Part shown: positions 52,998 through 61,773 of the stretch, piece after piece
Numbering within the stretch: the stretch's first letter is position 1
How the letters are laid out: each line of letters begins with the position of its first letter
Assembly: GCA_035610365.1 (NCBI GenBank)
Contig: CM069432.1
Location: forward strand, 20,832,354-20,896,353
Origin: Aquatica leii
Taxonomy: Eukaryota > Arthropoda > Insecta > Coleoptera > Lampyridae
Length of the DNA: 64,000 nucleotides
Direction: 5' to 3'
The notes under the pieces: model-generated
Told to the model about the DNA's origin: nothing
The model's input: the letters and a program-made list of their open reading frames with translations, nothing else
The model's database searches: none
Made by a program: the position numbers and the translations under genes

Positions 52998-54365
52998 TGT
53001 TACAAGCTTTTTGGGTGTTACGAACCTTGCACGGCCAAACTCGCAATAGTCGGAGATGGGGAGGTCCACAATCAATATATAACATATGTTTCAGGGCGCC
53101 AGAGCTTATCCACAATGATACTTCTGTTCGCTCACAACAGAATGGTTCAGAACTTGTAACAACTAGGAGATTCGTAAACTCTCTACTCAGCTGTTCGAGT
53201 AGCCCAAAGTGGTTCGTAGGGAACAATAATCACAAGAGAAAGAATTAACAACTTTAATCGCTTTCAGTCTATCACTAACATTTATCACAGTTGAATTTAT
53301 ACTAATCACAAGTCATTATACCTCGTAGTTGGAGATACTAAAGACTAGAAGAGTTTACACTAATTACTAACAACGGTATTAACATTTGATTTTGTAACAG
53401 TCAATTTAGAGAATTATAGAAAAAAAATTAAGATCTCGATGCCTACAACATCGGCAACCCACCACACACAATTACAAGGATCCGAAGTACATGTCCTTCA
53501 ACTACATACAATATGCGAGACACTAATTTCACTGATTGTAAATACCCTATTGGTAGCTACACGTTATAAGTATTCCCTAACGTTAAATTGTAATACAAGA
53601 GTTTGTGAGTAATTGTTCGTGACAACGATATACCTAAAATAAGTTCAAATCACTCACCCGAATTGCAGCCTCCACTAGCCCGAAAAAAAACGTTTTTCTT
53701 CTTTAGTGGCCTGGAATAAAAATTAGCACGAATCGTGTCACAACCCCAACTCACAACTGATAGTTCGGCTAAAACAATTTCGTATTAAGTAATTCATTAA
53801 ATCTATCTCACACAAAAAAAAACGTGCATCGACTACTGTATATAGTGAGACCTAAAATAGGTGGCTGCTAATATAATTAACGCCGTGTCATCCACGTGTA
53901 GCACTATTTGCCCTGGGAAGGATTCGCAAGGCCCCAATTTCGTGGCGTGGAAACCGCCTTCCGCCAGCGCACGTGTACGGTAACGTGATGACTTATTTAG
54001 CAGTAGATTCCAATATCCCCTTATCGAGAACATAAAATGTTCGAAATGGAGGAAAGAAAAATGGCTGTTAAAAGGAAGAAAGAATTACGAACGAATTTTT
54101 AATAACTGACGGCAGTAGCTTACCCTGTAACGCTTCAAATAAATTAGATAATTAACTAATTATAATTGGTTTTCCATTATTTTACGGATGTTGTCGGATA
54201 TACAGAAATATTCACCACGTACAGACCATCTTATTCATTCACCGTATGACGATTTTCCGCCAAATGACAACCAACGAGAAAGCGATCGTTAGAGGGCGTC
54301 AAAACCCGAATGTAATTTCACGTCGAAATACATAGGCGTACGTAAAGAAAATTTCGTCCGTAACA
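52998..54365 (-). repeat. Family-1 LTR (5'), 1368 bp
   Basis: Starts TGTTACAAGC and ends CCGTAACA on the plus strand, with AGCG after it. In element orientation it is the 5' LTR, followed by a TTTGGCTGCCCAAC segment that also follows the LTR at 12642. Confidence 0.88.
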
Positions 54366-54369
54366 AGCG

Positions 54370-55600
54370 CTACGGTGGTCTCGTTACGTCTTGAATTGTG
54401 CAAAGGATTTAATACTGACCTCTTGCGCCAAAGTGTTCCTCTACGATTGCTGTTGACAGCAAAAGAAATCTAACTGAAAGCGCATCAGAGATCCACTACG
54501 CTTAATCAGTTATTTATATGTAAATAGTCACAAACTAAAAATTCTAACGGGAATATACGGTAAACTAAAAATCGAATTTAAAAATGAACACTGAAAAATG
54601 ACAGAAAAGAAAATGTAGTCGGAGAAGTTCTTTGGTATAGAAACGGACGGTTTAAATACAGGATTCAAAGTTTAGAAGCTGACGCTTCAAATAAGAAAAT
54701 CGAAGTTAACATTATGATAAAGACCTCGGCTTTGTATAATGCATGGTATCAGTGATATCAAACGAAATTTGCAACATACAAAGTGATTAAAAGTAAAATA
54801 TTAGGAATTTTCTGTGTTAAAGTAACAAGCCAAATTAGTAAAGTACTCAAACAGTACAGGTTACCGTAAAATTTTAAACGCTTAAAGTTTAGTAGACAAT
54901 AGAAATGTAGATAAATTAAGTAACACAGTAACAAAAGGATAATGTATATAGATTAAGGCAAGTGAATCACGTCGAACGACACTCGAGAAGAAAATTAAAA
55001 ATCCGGTCAGTTTCAAACACAAGAAACTTAATCGTATTGTCAGTGGCGAGCTTCTGCCAGTGCAGTAGAAGAATTTTGTCAAATACAAAAAATTTGACAC
55101 GTTATTACTAACAATACGTGACAAAGTAAAGTTTAGTGAAAAGATACGACTCAAAAAATGTTTTTAATTCTGATCAATCTAAACTTTTTTTTAATGTTTT
55201 GTTTTAATAATTTAGAACCAAATAATGTGATAAAACAAAATGACAAAAAGGACTAACAATTCTAGTGTGTATTTGCCAAGCACAAAAAAAACAAATACTA
55301 TTAATGATTACCACATTTTATGTAGTAATTCTATATAGGGCGGGCATGTGAGTGTTAGCAACAACACGTGAAAATTTACACAGTTGTATTTACGTTGAAA
55401 TCTAAGTATTCATTCATTAAATTATACATGAAAAATATTTTATTTTTATAGATAATGCACTTTTATATATCTAGCACACGCGTTAAACACTTTATTTATT
55501 TAAACCGATAATCTTCTCAACACTTCCGACTCGACTCAGAAAACGGACAGTTTTTTCCAAATACTTTTTACATTCTTTTGTTAGCGAGATCTAGAACATT
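54370..55600. other. No gene recognised
   Basis: Sequence between the family-1 element and the old macro-gypsy copy. The part above 55,150 may contain the decayed 3' LTR of the latter, but I could not confirm it. Confidence 0.35.
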
Positions 55601-55769
55601 CTATTTTTTATTAGCGTTCCGAAGTTTCTAAATACTTTGGAAATGCTTCATTGTTTCTTTCTTAAGACTGTTCTGTCTCTGTCTACTAGATGCAGTACCG
55701 GTTGAAAGAGTCATGGCGATAACGGGTAATTCTGCCCATTTAGCAGTCAATGGACTTATTCTAACCTGC

Positions 55770-56105
55770 TGTTTTACTTGGACGTTACCAACACTTACAT
55801 GTATGTTCATAAAAAGACAACATTCAATATATTTCGAACTGTGCTTCAGTCGATTTAAGCCGCAATCAAGCTTGAGTACTACTAATTTCTTAATGTTGTA
55901 AAACTTCATTTCTCTCTTGAGATTCTATAATGCTCGCCACGGGTTTGCATGTGCGTACTTCTCGGTGACGAGATAGAAGACGAAGCGTCGGTCATCACGT
56001 AATTTTAAAAATTTGCTGACCGCCGGTTGCTGTTTTCGACTGCAAGCCTGGACTACTCAATATCTTCGGTCAAGCAGTGTGCGGTAGTGTAATCCTTTAG
56101 CGGTT
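55770..56105 (-). pseudogene. Macro domain (TARG1/OARD1-like), decayed copy
   Basis: The minus strand reads AKDYTTAHCLTEDIE, then a shifted SKTATGGQQIFK, a DRRFVFYLVTEKYAHANPWR-like block, NLKREMKFYNIKKL and KLDCGLNRLKHSSKYIE. These align block by block with the intact ORF at 60729-61319. The catalytic Asp of GCGLD is Asn here (CGLN), and the Lys of the YLV.(K)K block is Glu. It is inactive and old. Confidence 0.7.
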
Positions 56106-56269
56106 AAAAGAAATCTTGTTATTTCTCGGTTGTAACTTATAACCTAAAATTTCCAAAATCCCCGTAAATGTTCATGAACGTATCAAACGTCAGTCCATCT
56201 ACTTGATTAATTGTTCTGTTTGTTATTACTTTGGTTTAGACCTACTTTTGGGTATTGTTGTTATTGCCA

Positions 56270-56650
56270 GCAAAGAAAATTAGCCGATCGATAGGACAAC
56301 TACGTTTTTTTTGAGAATTATACAACTACATCATGTCGCTCGGTCGAAACCCACCGATTTGTGCTTTGGCTCTGGTCTTCATTCATTGGCAATTTCTGTG
56401 TTTTTACAGATTGCCTTTTGTACTTTGTCTAGCTTCTTCATTAGCTTGCTGACATAGTCTTCTCCAGCGACTCTTTATTCTGGCCTTCGTCCAAATTGAA
56501 AGCCGAATAGTAATCATATTTCGCGACTGAGCATGAGCCAGAATGGTGTTTGGCCTGTGCTTCGGTAGACAGATCATTGGTATGCCATTCAGACAAAGTG
56601 CAAGTACCAATCCAAATCTCTTTGGTGTTCCGACACTACTTTAGGTAAGT
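56270..56650 (-). pseudogene. Gypsy integrase C-terminal part, old copy
   Basis: Blocks VVSEHQRDLDWYLHFV, QFGRRPE, VAGEDYVSKLMKKLDKVQKA and a GFDRA...LKKN stretch match the integrase tail of the plus-strand copy at 60236-60620. Separated from the core by the transposon at 56652-57837. Confidence 0.7.
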
Positions 56651-56651
56651 A

Positions 56652-57837
56652 CCCAGTAAACACAAAATTGATAATGTTTAGTAACAGTTTCAAAACAAAA
56701 AAAATATGATTCACTCTTGTTTCAAACATAAAAGAAACCTAACTGCAACAAAATAGCTATAAGTCCATCGCTGTTTCACTTATTTGAATCAGTATAGTTT
56801 TGGTATTTTAAATTCAAATCTGTTTCAAAACAAATGTTGCATTCGGTTTACGTTTTAAAAGCTTCGTTCATGAACTGATACTAAATGATCAATAAATATA
56901 TGATTTTCTTGTTTCAATAAAGAACTAAAACAATTCTTTCAATAATATTTTCGAATGCACGTTTCAAATTTTATTGCACAATAAATATTTTTAAATACAA
57001 TATCACATTGAGTTTTTTACATATTGCAACTTTCTTTGATGTGGTATTTTCACGGAAGCCTCGAAAACTGCATCAGTTACTCTTGGGTAGCAACTTTTAA
57101 CCGCATCTGTAACATAGAAATAAATATTTCATTTATATACATACATAATCATAGAGTTACACAAAATTAATTACATTTTTTTAATCAAAAACAACACAAA
57201 CTTAATATAAATATCACTTAAGCAATCATAAGAAAGTTATAAAACACTGTGAATACCTTAACGCAATCATGTGTGTTAATTTACATTTTTTTTATACAAA
57301 TTAAAACATGATACATAAAGAACAGAAATGATAATAATATTGATTACATTTATGGATTATAATAAAATGTTTCGACTTACCGTTTATTGCTCCATTTCGT
57401 AATTGTACACACAGCATCACTTATCAAACTGCAACCGAACAAGTGAAAAGATATCAATTTGCAGCGCAAGCGTTGACGACAGTAATCAAAAATATAGCAA
57501 CGACTAATGCTGACTAATCACAAAGTATTCGTTTTTCCTAGAACGATTGCACTGTTTTGAAAATAATTCAATCTTATTTAATCGATCTTCAAACAATTCT
57601 AGTTATTCAAAAAATATTCGGTTTTAATAAATCAGTTCTTAGACGGTTGCTGATTATGGGAAAAAAATTGCAAGTACTGAAACGGTTCAAAACTGATTGT
57701 GAAAAATCGGAACTCTTTCAATTTATTCACTGTCAGTTACATGTAAATGATATAAAAATGGAACTAACACGAAACAATGTAATGAAACAATTGTTTTAAT
57801 TTTGTGACTGTAACAGTTTCAATCCGTGTTTACTGGG
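56652..57837. mobile_element. TA-flanked DNA transposon with 12-bp inverted ends (1186 bp)
   Basis: Ends CCCAGTAAACAC and GTGTTTACTGGG with TA on both sides (56650-56651, 57838-57839). Removing it restores continuity of the integrase text on both sides, which proves it is an insertion. The interior is AT-rich with many GTTTCAA-type motifs near both ends, including GTAACAGTTTCAA in direct orientation at each end. No transposase was recognised; a two-exon small ORF lies inside. Family unknown. Confidence 0.75.
57003..57417 (-). CDS. Candidate two-exon 46-aa ORF inside the TA-flanked transposon
   Basis: Exon 1 is 57417-57381 (MLCVQLRNGAIN) with donor GTAAGT at 57380. Exon 2 is 57106-57003 after acceptor TATGTTACAG and ends in TGA. 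The join keeps frame and completes an Asp codon; exon 2 reads AVKSCYPRVTDAVFEASVKI, then PHQRKLQ. An in-frame stop lies directly upstream of the ATG, so the ORF is complete as modelled. Composition looks protein-like, but I know no family and it could be a chance structure or the tail of a lost transposase. Confidence 0.3.
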
Positions 57838-57839
57838 TA

Positions 57840-58300
57840 CTTTCCTATTGTTCGACTTATCGGTTAAGCCATACCATCAGATTGATAACTCCCAACAGTA
57901 GACAAATTCTTTAAAACAACGCAAATTCAAAGGCTTCAAACCAGTAGAAAAACCTTTTTACTAAAAAGTCTGCGATGGTAGCTTTTTTTTTTGATAGTGT
58001 AAGCCTCTGTCCATTTTGTAAAATAATCCATCGCTACCAAGCTGTATTTGTTTTCCGAATCAGATTCTGGGAACGGCCCTGCAAATTCAATCGCTACTCT
58101 CTCTAAAAGGCTTTCCACGTTATACTGTTTTATTTGTGCTTTGCGCTTTTATTACTGGTCCATTTTCTGATGCGCAAACCGTGCACTTCCCGCACCATTT
58201 CATGATGTTTTTTTGCAGTTCATCTACTAGAATTTTTCTAATGTCTTCACGCCAAAGTATCTTCCTAATGTACCATCGTGCAAATGCTGCTACACTGATA
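57840..58300 (-). pseudogene. Gypsy integrase zinc region and core, old copy
   Basis: From 58118 the frame reads ESLLERVAIEFAGPFPESDS, then YSLVAMDYFTKWTEAYTIKK: the start of the integrase core with its first catalytic position (IEFAG, where the family has Asp). Upstream, 58290-58140 holds the zinc-domain blocks including a WCGKCTVCAS-like pair. Downstream, weaker text reaches the TA insertion. Many stops. Confidence 0.7.
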
Positions 58301-58556
58301 TTGAGTAAACTTAATTGTAAAGAAAGTTAGAAATGTTTACTGTAATTCAAATCTAAGTAAGGCAAATTTTAAATATTTTAATTTACTTAATGATGTTTCA
58401 TTTACCGTAGAAAAGGTCGAGGAAGGTATAAAAAAATTTGTCATCTTTTATTTACACTTTTATCTGCCAAATTCGGGTAAACAAAACACTTTTTTTTTAA
58501 ATATTACCGTTGCTTCATGATTTACAGAAAGAACTTTTATCACTTTGCCAATATAA
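58301..58556. other. Unassigned spacer between the two macro-gypsy copies
   Basis: AT-rich; contains the ATAA target repeat (58553-58556) of the next element. A minus-strand 63-codon ORF here has no recognisable motif. Confidence 0.3.
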
Positions 58557-58651
58557 TAAAACGTTCTCAAATTCAAGAGCCTTCTCGAAATTGTTATCCA
58601 TCTTCTAGAACGTATACTGAAAGATATGGAACACTCGAGAAGGATTTCCAA
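58557..58651 (+). repeat. Truncated 5' LTR of the macro-gypsy element
   Basis: About 95 bases matching 61317-61411 with a few differences, ending ATTTCCAA where the sequence switches to RT coding. Confidence 0.8.
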
Positions 58652-60680
58652 TCCTGGTTGGAAGGTCGTTTGAAGAACACTTGAACAACTTGAAGGAAGT
58701 GTTCCAACGACTACGTGGGGCTAACCTCGAACTAAACCCAAAGAAGCGCCACGTATTTAAGAAAGAAGTGCAAATCCTTGACCACGTGGTATCTAGAGAT
58801 GGAGTAAAGCCTGACCCAGACAAAATCCAAGCAGTGCAAGCATGGCCAAGACCAATCGACAAACATCAGGTCCGAAGTTTCCTTGGGTTGTGCACCTATT
58901 ATAGACGATTTGTACCCGGATTTGCTAATATTGCCAAACCTTTGACGAAATTGACGGAAGAAAAAGCAGAATTTAGATGCAATGAAGACTGCGAAAATTC
59001 TTTCCATCAACTAAAACAGGCTCTAGTCATTTCGCCGATTCTGAGTTATCCAAGAGAGGATGGAAAATTTGTTTTGGATACCGGTGCAAGCAATCTGGTC
59101 ATAGGCGCGGTCCATTCGCAGGTTCAAGATGGACAAAAAAGTTATCGCGTATTTTAGCAAGGTTTTGTCCAGGCCAGAAAGAAATTATTGCGTGACTAGA
59201 AGGGAACTGTTAGCAGTCGTCAAGTCAATCAAACATTTCTACAAATATTTTATGGACAAAAATTTTTATTGATAACAGACCACGCCGCTTTAAAATGCCT
59301 ACTGCAGTTTCGTAACCCAGAAGGACAAGTGGCAAGATGGATCGAGAGTATGACTATGATACAGAACACCGTGCCGGAAGCAGTTATCTGAACACTGATG
59401 TTTTGTCCAGAAGACCATGTCCGGCGGACTGCAGCCATTGTTCGAGACTGGAAGAAAAAGTTGAATGCCTCCGAAGAACTGCTATGGTTGATGATGAGTG
59501 GGAACCTGAGCAGTTACCTCGCGAACAAGAAGACGATCCTGAAATAAGATTACTCCTGGACTGGAAAGAAAGCGGCCGACGACCAACCTGGGAAGAAGTG
59601 AGTGCTTTGGATAGAAACATCAAAGCGTACTGGGCGCAGTGGGACTCCTTGATAGTAGAAGACGGTTTTCTTAAACGATCCCTAGAAAGTGCCGAGGGCA
59701 CGGGAAACAGACTACAGTTGGTAGTGCCAAAGAGCAGGGTGTCAGAAGTGTTGAAACATCTCCACGATGAGACATCAGGAGGACATTTTGACATTAAGAA
59801 GACGTTGGGTAAAGTGCGAGGACGATTCTACTGGATGAACTGCAAAGAAGACGTCATGAAATGGTGCCGTAAGTGCACGGTCTGCGCATCAGGAAATACA
59901 ACGTAGGAAGCCCTTTGGAAAGAATAGCGATTGACATCGCAGGGCCGTTCCCAAAAACCGATTTGGAAAATAAATACATCTTGGTGGCGATGGATTATTT
60001 TACGAAATAGACCAAGGCTTACGCTATACCCAATCAAGAAGCAGCTACAGTCGCAGACATATTAACAAAAGAGTTTTTCTGCCGGTTTGGAATTCCGTTA
60101 GAATTACACGATCAAGGCCGTAGTTTTGAGTCTGGGCTGTTTTTAGAAGTTTGCCGACTCTTAGGAATTCAGAAAACTAGGACGACGCCTCTCCATTCTT
60201 AATCTGATGGCATAGTTGAGCGGATAAATCGAACAATGGGCAAGGACTTAGCCAAGGTAGTGTCCGAACACCAAAAATACTGGGATCAGTACCTGCACCT
60301 TTTCTTAATAGCATATCGATTATCCGTTCACGAAAGCCTAACACCATGCTGTGTAATGCTGGGTCGCGAAATACAATTGTCATGCGACCCTCAATTTGGA
60401 CGAAGACCGGAAGAAGAAGTTGCTGGAGAAGTTTACGTCAGCAAGCTGACCAAGAGGCTGGACGAAGTACATGAAAAGGTCCGTAAAGACACACAAATTG
60501 CCAGTGACAGGATGAAGACTCGATATGACGTCAAGGCACAAAATGGTGGGTTTTAACCTGGCGATATGGTCTGGTTGTATAATCCCCAAAAAAAACGTAG
60601 TTTGTCGCCGAAGCTGCAGAGGCATTGGGAAGGCCACTATAAAGTCATGCAGCGTATTAATGACGTCATTTATCGCATCT
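58652..60680 (+). pseudogene. pol: Gypsy pol remnant: RT end, RNase H, integrase
   Basis: RT: FEEHLNNLKEVFQRLRGANL, then VSRDGVKPDPDKIQAVQAWP and SFLGLCTYYRRFVPGFANIA. RNase H: VLDTGASNLVIGAV, RRELLAVVKSIKHF and a LLITDHAALK block. Integrase: HLHDETSGGHFDIKKT, WCRKCTVCAS, the core IDIAGPFPKT (Asp), HDQGRSF (Asp) and DGIVERINRT (Glu), then VYVSKLTKRLDEV. At least three frameshifts (about 59,150; 59,255; 59,340) and several in-frame stops (for example near 60,008, 60,201 and 60,680) make it non-functional. The closest frame relation to the macro ORF cannot be settled from this damaged copy. Confidence 0.85.
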
Positions 60681-60728
60681 GAAAACCGCCCAGAAACATG
60701 CCAAAAAACCAGGAATCAAATCGAAGAA

Positions 60729-61319
60729 ATGGAGTTCGAGAAGTTTATAAACCTATCCGCAGGTTCTGGAAAAGCTAGGTTTGGGGTTACCACCGAGGAA
60801 CAACAAGACCTGTTCCAGACTCAAAAAGATTACGCCATCGCACTTTGCGCGAGCGAGGATCTTGACATGTCCAGAGGAGTTGCAGTCGTGTTTAAAAAGA
60901 AGTTTGGGCAGCTAGATGAATTACGAAGACAGCAACCGGCAGTCGGAAAAGTTTTAAGACTAGGTGGTGACAGACGCTTCATTTTTTATCTGGTTATCAA
61001 GAAATACTCAAGTATCAAGCCGTTATACAAAAATCTGTGGCGAACGTTATGGAATCTCAAGCGAGAAATGGAGTTTCATCATGATAAGAAATTGCCAGTA
61101 CGCAAGCTTGGTTGTGGCTTAGATCAATTGAATTGGAAGACAGTTCAAAACATGTTGGAGGTCGTCTTTCAAGAAACAGGCGTACAAGTGTTGGTCTGTA
61201 GTCACCAACCAAGAAGAATATCGGGTCAGGAAAAGTCCATTGACTGTTACTTTTATGGTCAAGGAAGTTGCCAAAATGGAGGAAGCTGCCGCAGAACAGC
61301 CCTAAGGAGGGGGCAGTGA
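60729..61319 (+). CDS. Macro-domain (ADP-ribose hydrolase-like, TARG1/OARD1 type) ORF of a gypsy element
   Basis: An open frame of 196 codons from ATG at 60729 to TGA at 61317-61319, just before the 3' LTR. Residues about 20-158 match the small macro domain of TARG1/OARD1: ALCASEDLDMSRGVAVVFKK, FGQLDELRRQQPAVGKVLRL, RRFIFYLVIKKYSSIKPLYK, then KLGCGLDQLNWKTVQNMLEV and a final VQVLVCS strand. TARG1 uses a Lys nucleophile in the '(I/L)..KK' block and an Asp in 'GCGLD'; both are present (about K91 and D132). These enzymes remove ADP-ribose from proteins and deacylate O-acetyl-ADP-ribose. The C-terminus has Cys-x7-Cys-x5-Cys-x3-Ala, like a CCCH finger lacking its His. It is open although upstream pol is shattered. 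A role in countering host ADP-ribosylation or antiviral PARPs is inference. Confidence 0.8.
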   Translation: MEFEKFINLSAGSGKARFGVTTEEQQDLFQTQKDYAIALCASEDLDMSRGVAVVFKKKFGQLDELRRQQPAVGKVLRLGGDRRFIFYLVIKKYSSIKPLYKNLWRTLWNLKREMEFHHDKKLPVRKLGCGLDQLNWKTVQNMLEVVFQETGVQVLVCSHQPRRISGQEKSIDCYFYGQGSCQNGGSCRRTALRRGQ

Positions 61320-61769
61320 AAAGTTCTCAAATTCAAAAGCCTTCTCAAAGTTGTTATCCATCTTCTAGAATGTATACTGAAAGATATGGAACACTCGAGA
61401 AAGATTTCCAAAATGTGTATATATACAGAACAAACAAATCGTAGGTGAGTTATTGCCGTAATGCGAAGACAGCAGTGTTAAGATAATTATTCAAGTCGAA
61501 ATAAATAAGTCGTTAGCGCGTGTGTGTAGATAAATATACGGAGAATAATCTTGCAAGTGATTTTAGTGTAAACAAGTGTGTGAAGCTATCCGCAGACTTT
61601 ATCTTATCTTCGTGTAAGTGATATACGTTAGTGTAAGTGTTTTTATTAAATATTATTAGATTTAATTAGTTCGGTTAATTTAAAAGTTTGCGTATTTTTA
61701 GTAAGTATAAGAAAAAACATTTATAGTAGTAGTTTAAATAAATTAGTTTTAATAATAAAATTCGCAACA
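61317..61769 (+). repeat. 3' LTR of the macro-gypsy element, about 453 bp
   Basis: Starts TGAAAAGTTCTC (overlapping the macro ORF stop) and plausibly ends CGCAACA at 61769, followed by ATAA. The right boundary is inferred from TG...CA ends and the ATAA repeat; there is no second full LTR to confirm it. A purine-rich tract (AAGGAGGGGGCAG) precedes it. Confidence 0.65.
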
Positions 61770-61773
61770 ATAA

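Larger units (their letters stand above)
47838..54365 (-). mobile_element. LTR retrotransposon, family 1, with Gag-integrase fusion ORF
   Basis: A 6528-bp element with LTRs at 47838-49184 and 52998-54365, ends TGTTAC/GTAACA, and the target duplication AGCG (47834-47837, 54366-54369). On the minus strand the order is LTR, leader (52997-52460), one ORF (52459-51122), then about 1.9 kb of purine/pyrimidine-skewed repetitive sequence, then LTR. Protease, RT and RNase H are absent. The LTRs are very similar, with one 21-bp length difference, so it moved fairly recently even though it lacks its own RT. Confidence 0.88.
55600..58300 (-). mobile_element. Old macro-domain gypsy copy (integrase to macro domain)
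   Basis: Minus-strand remnant homologous to the plus-strand element at 58557-61769: integrase zinc region (about 58290-58140), integrase core (58118-57840), a gap filled by a TA-flanked transposon, integrase C-terminal part (56650-56270), then a macro domain (about 56105-55770). Stops occur throughout. Boundaries are approximate. It shows that the integrase-then-macro order is a property of the family. Confidence 0.75.
58557..61769 (+). mobile_element. Macro-domain gypsy element, internally deleted
   Basis: Left LTR remnant 58557-58651; then a deletion junction directly into RT (from 58652); then RNase H, integrase, a macro-domain ORF and a 3' LTR of about 453 bp (61317-61769). The LTR start text (GTTCTCAAATTCAA...) occurs at both ends. 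A 4-bp ATAA repeat (58553-58556, 61770-61773) fits a target duplication but the region is AT-rich. Gag, protease and the first half of RT are deleted. Confidence 0.8.

Noticed and set aside
53833-54033. Minus-strand ORF of 66 codons, similar to one at 11502-11993
   Set aside because: Part of the family-1 LTR in coding-like phase. The similarity follows the LTR homology and the frames are not conserved in the other copies.
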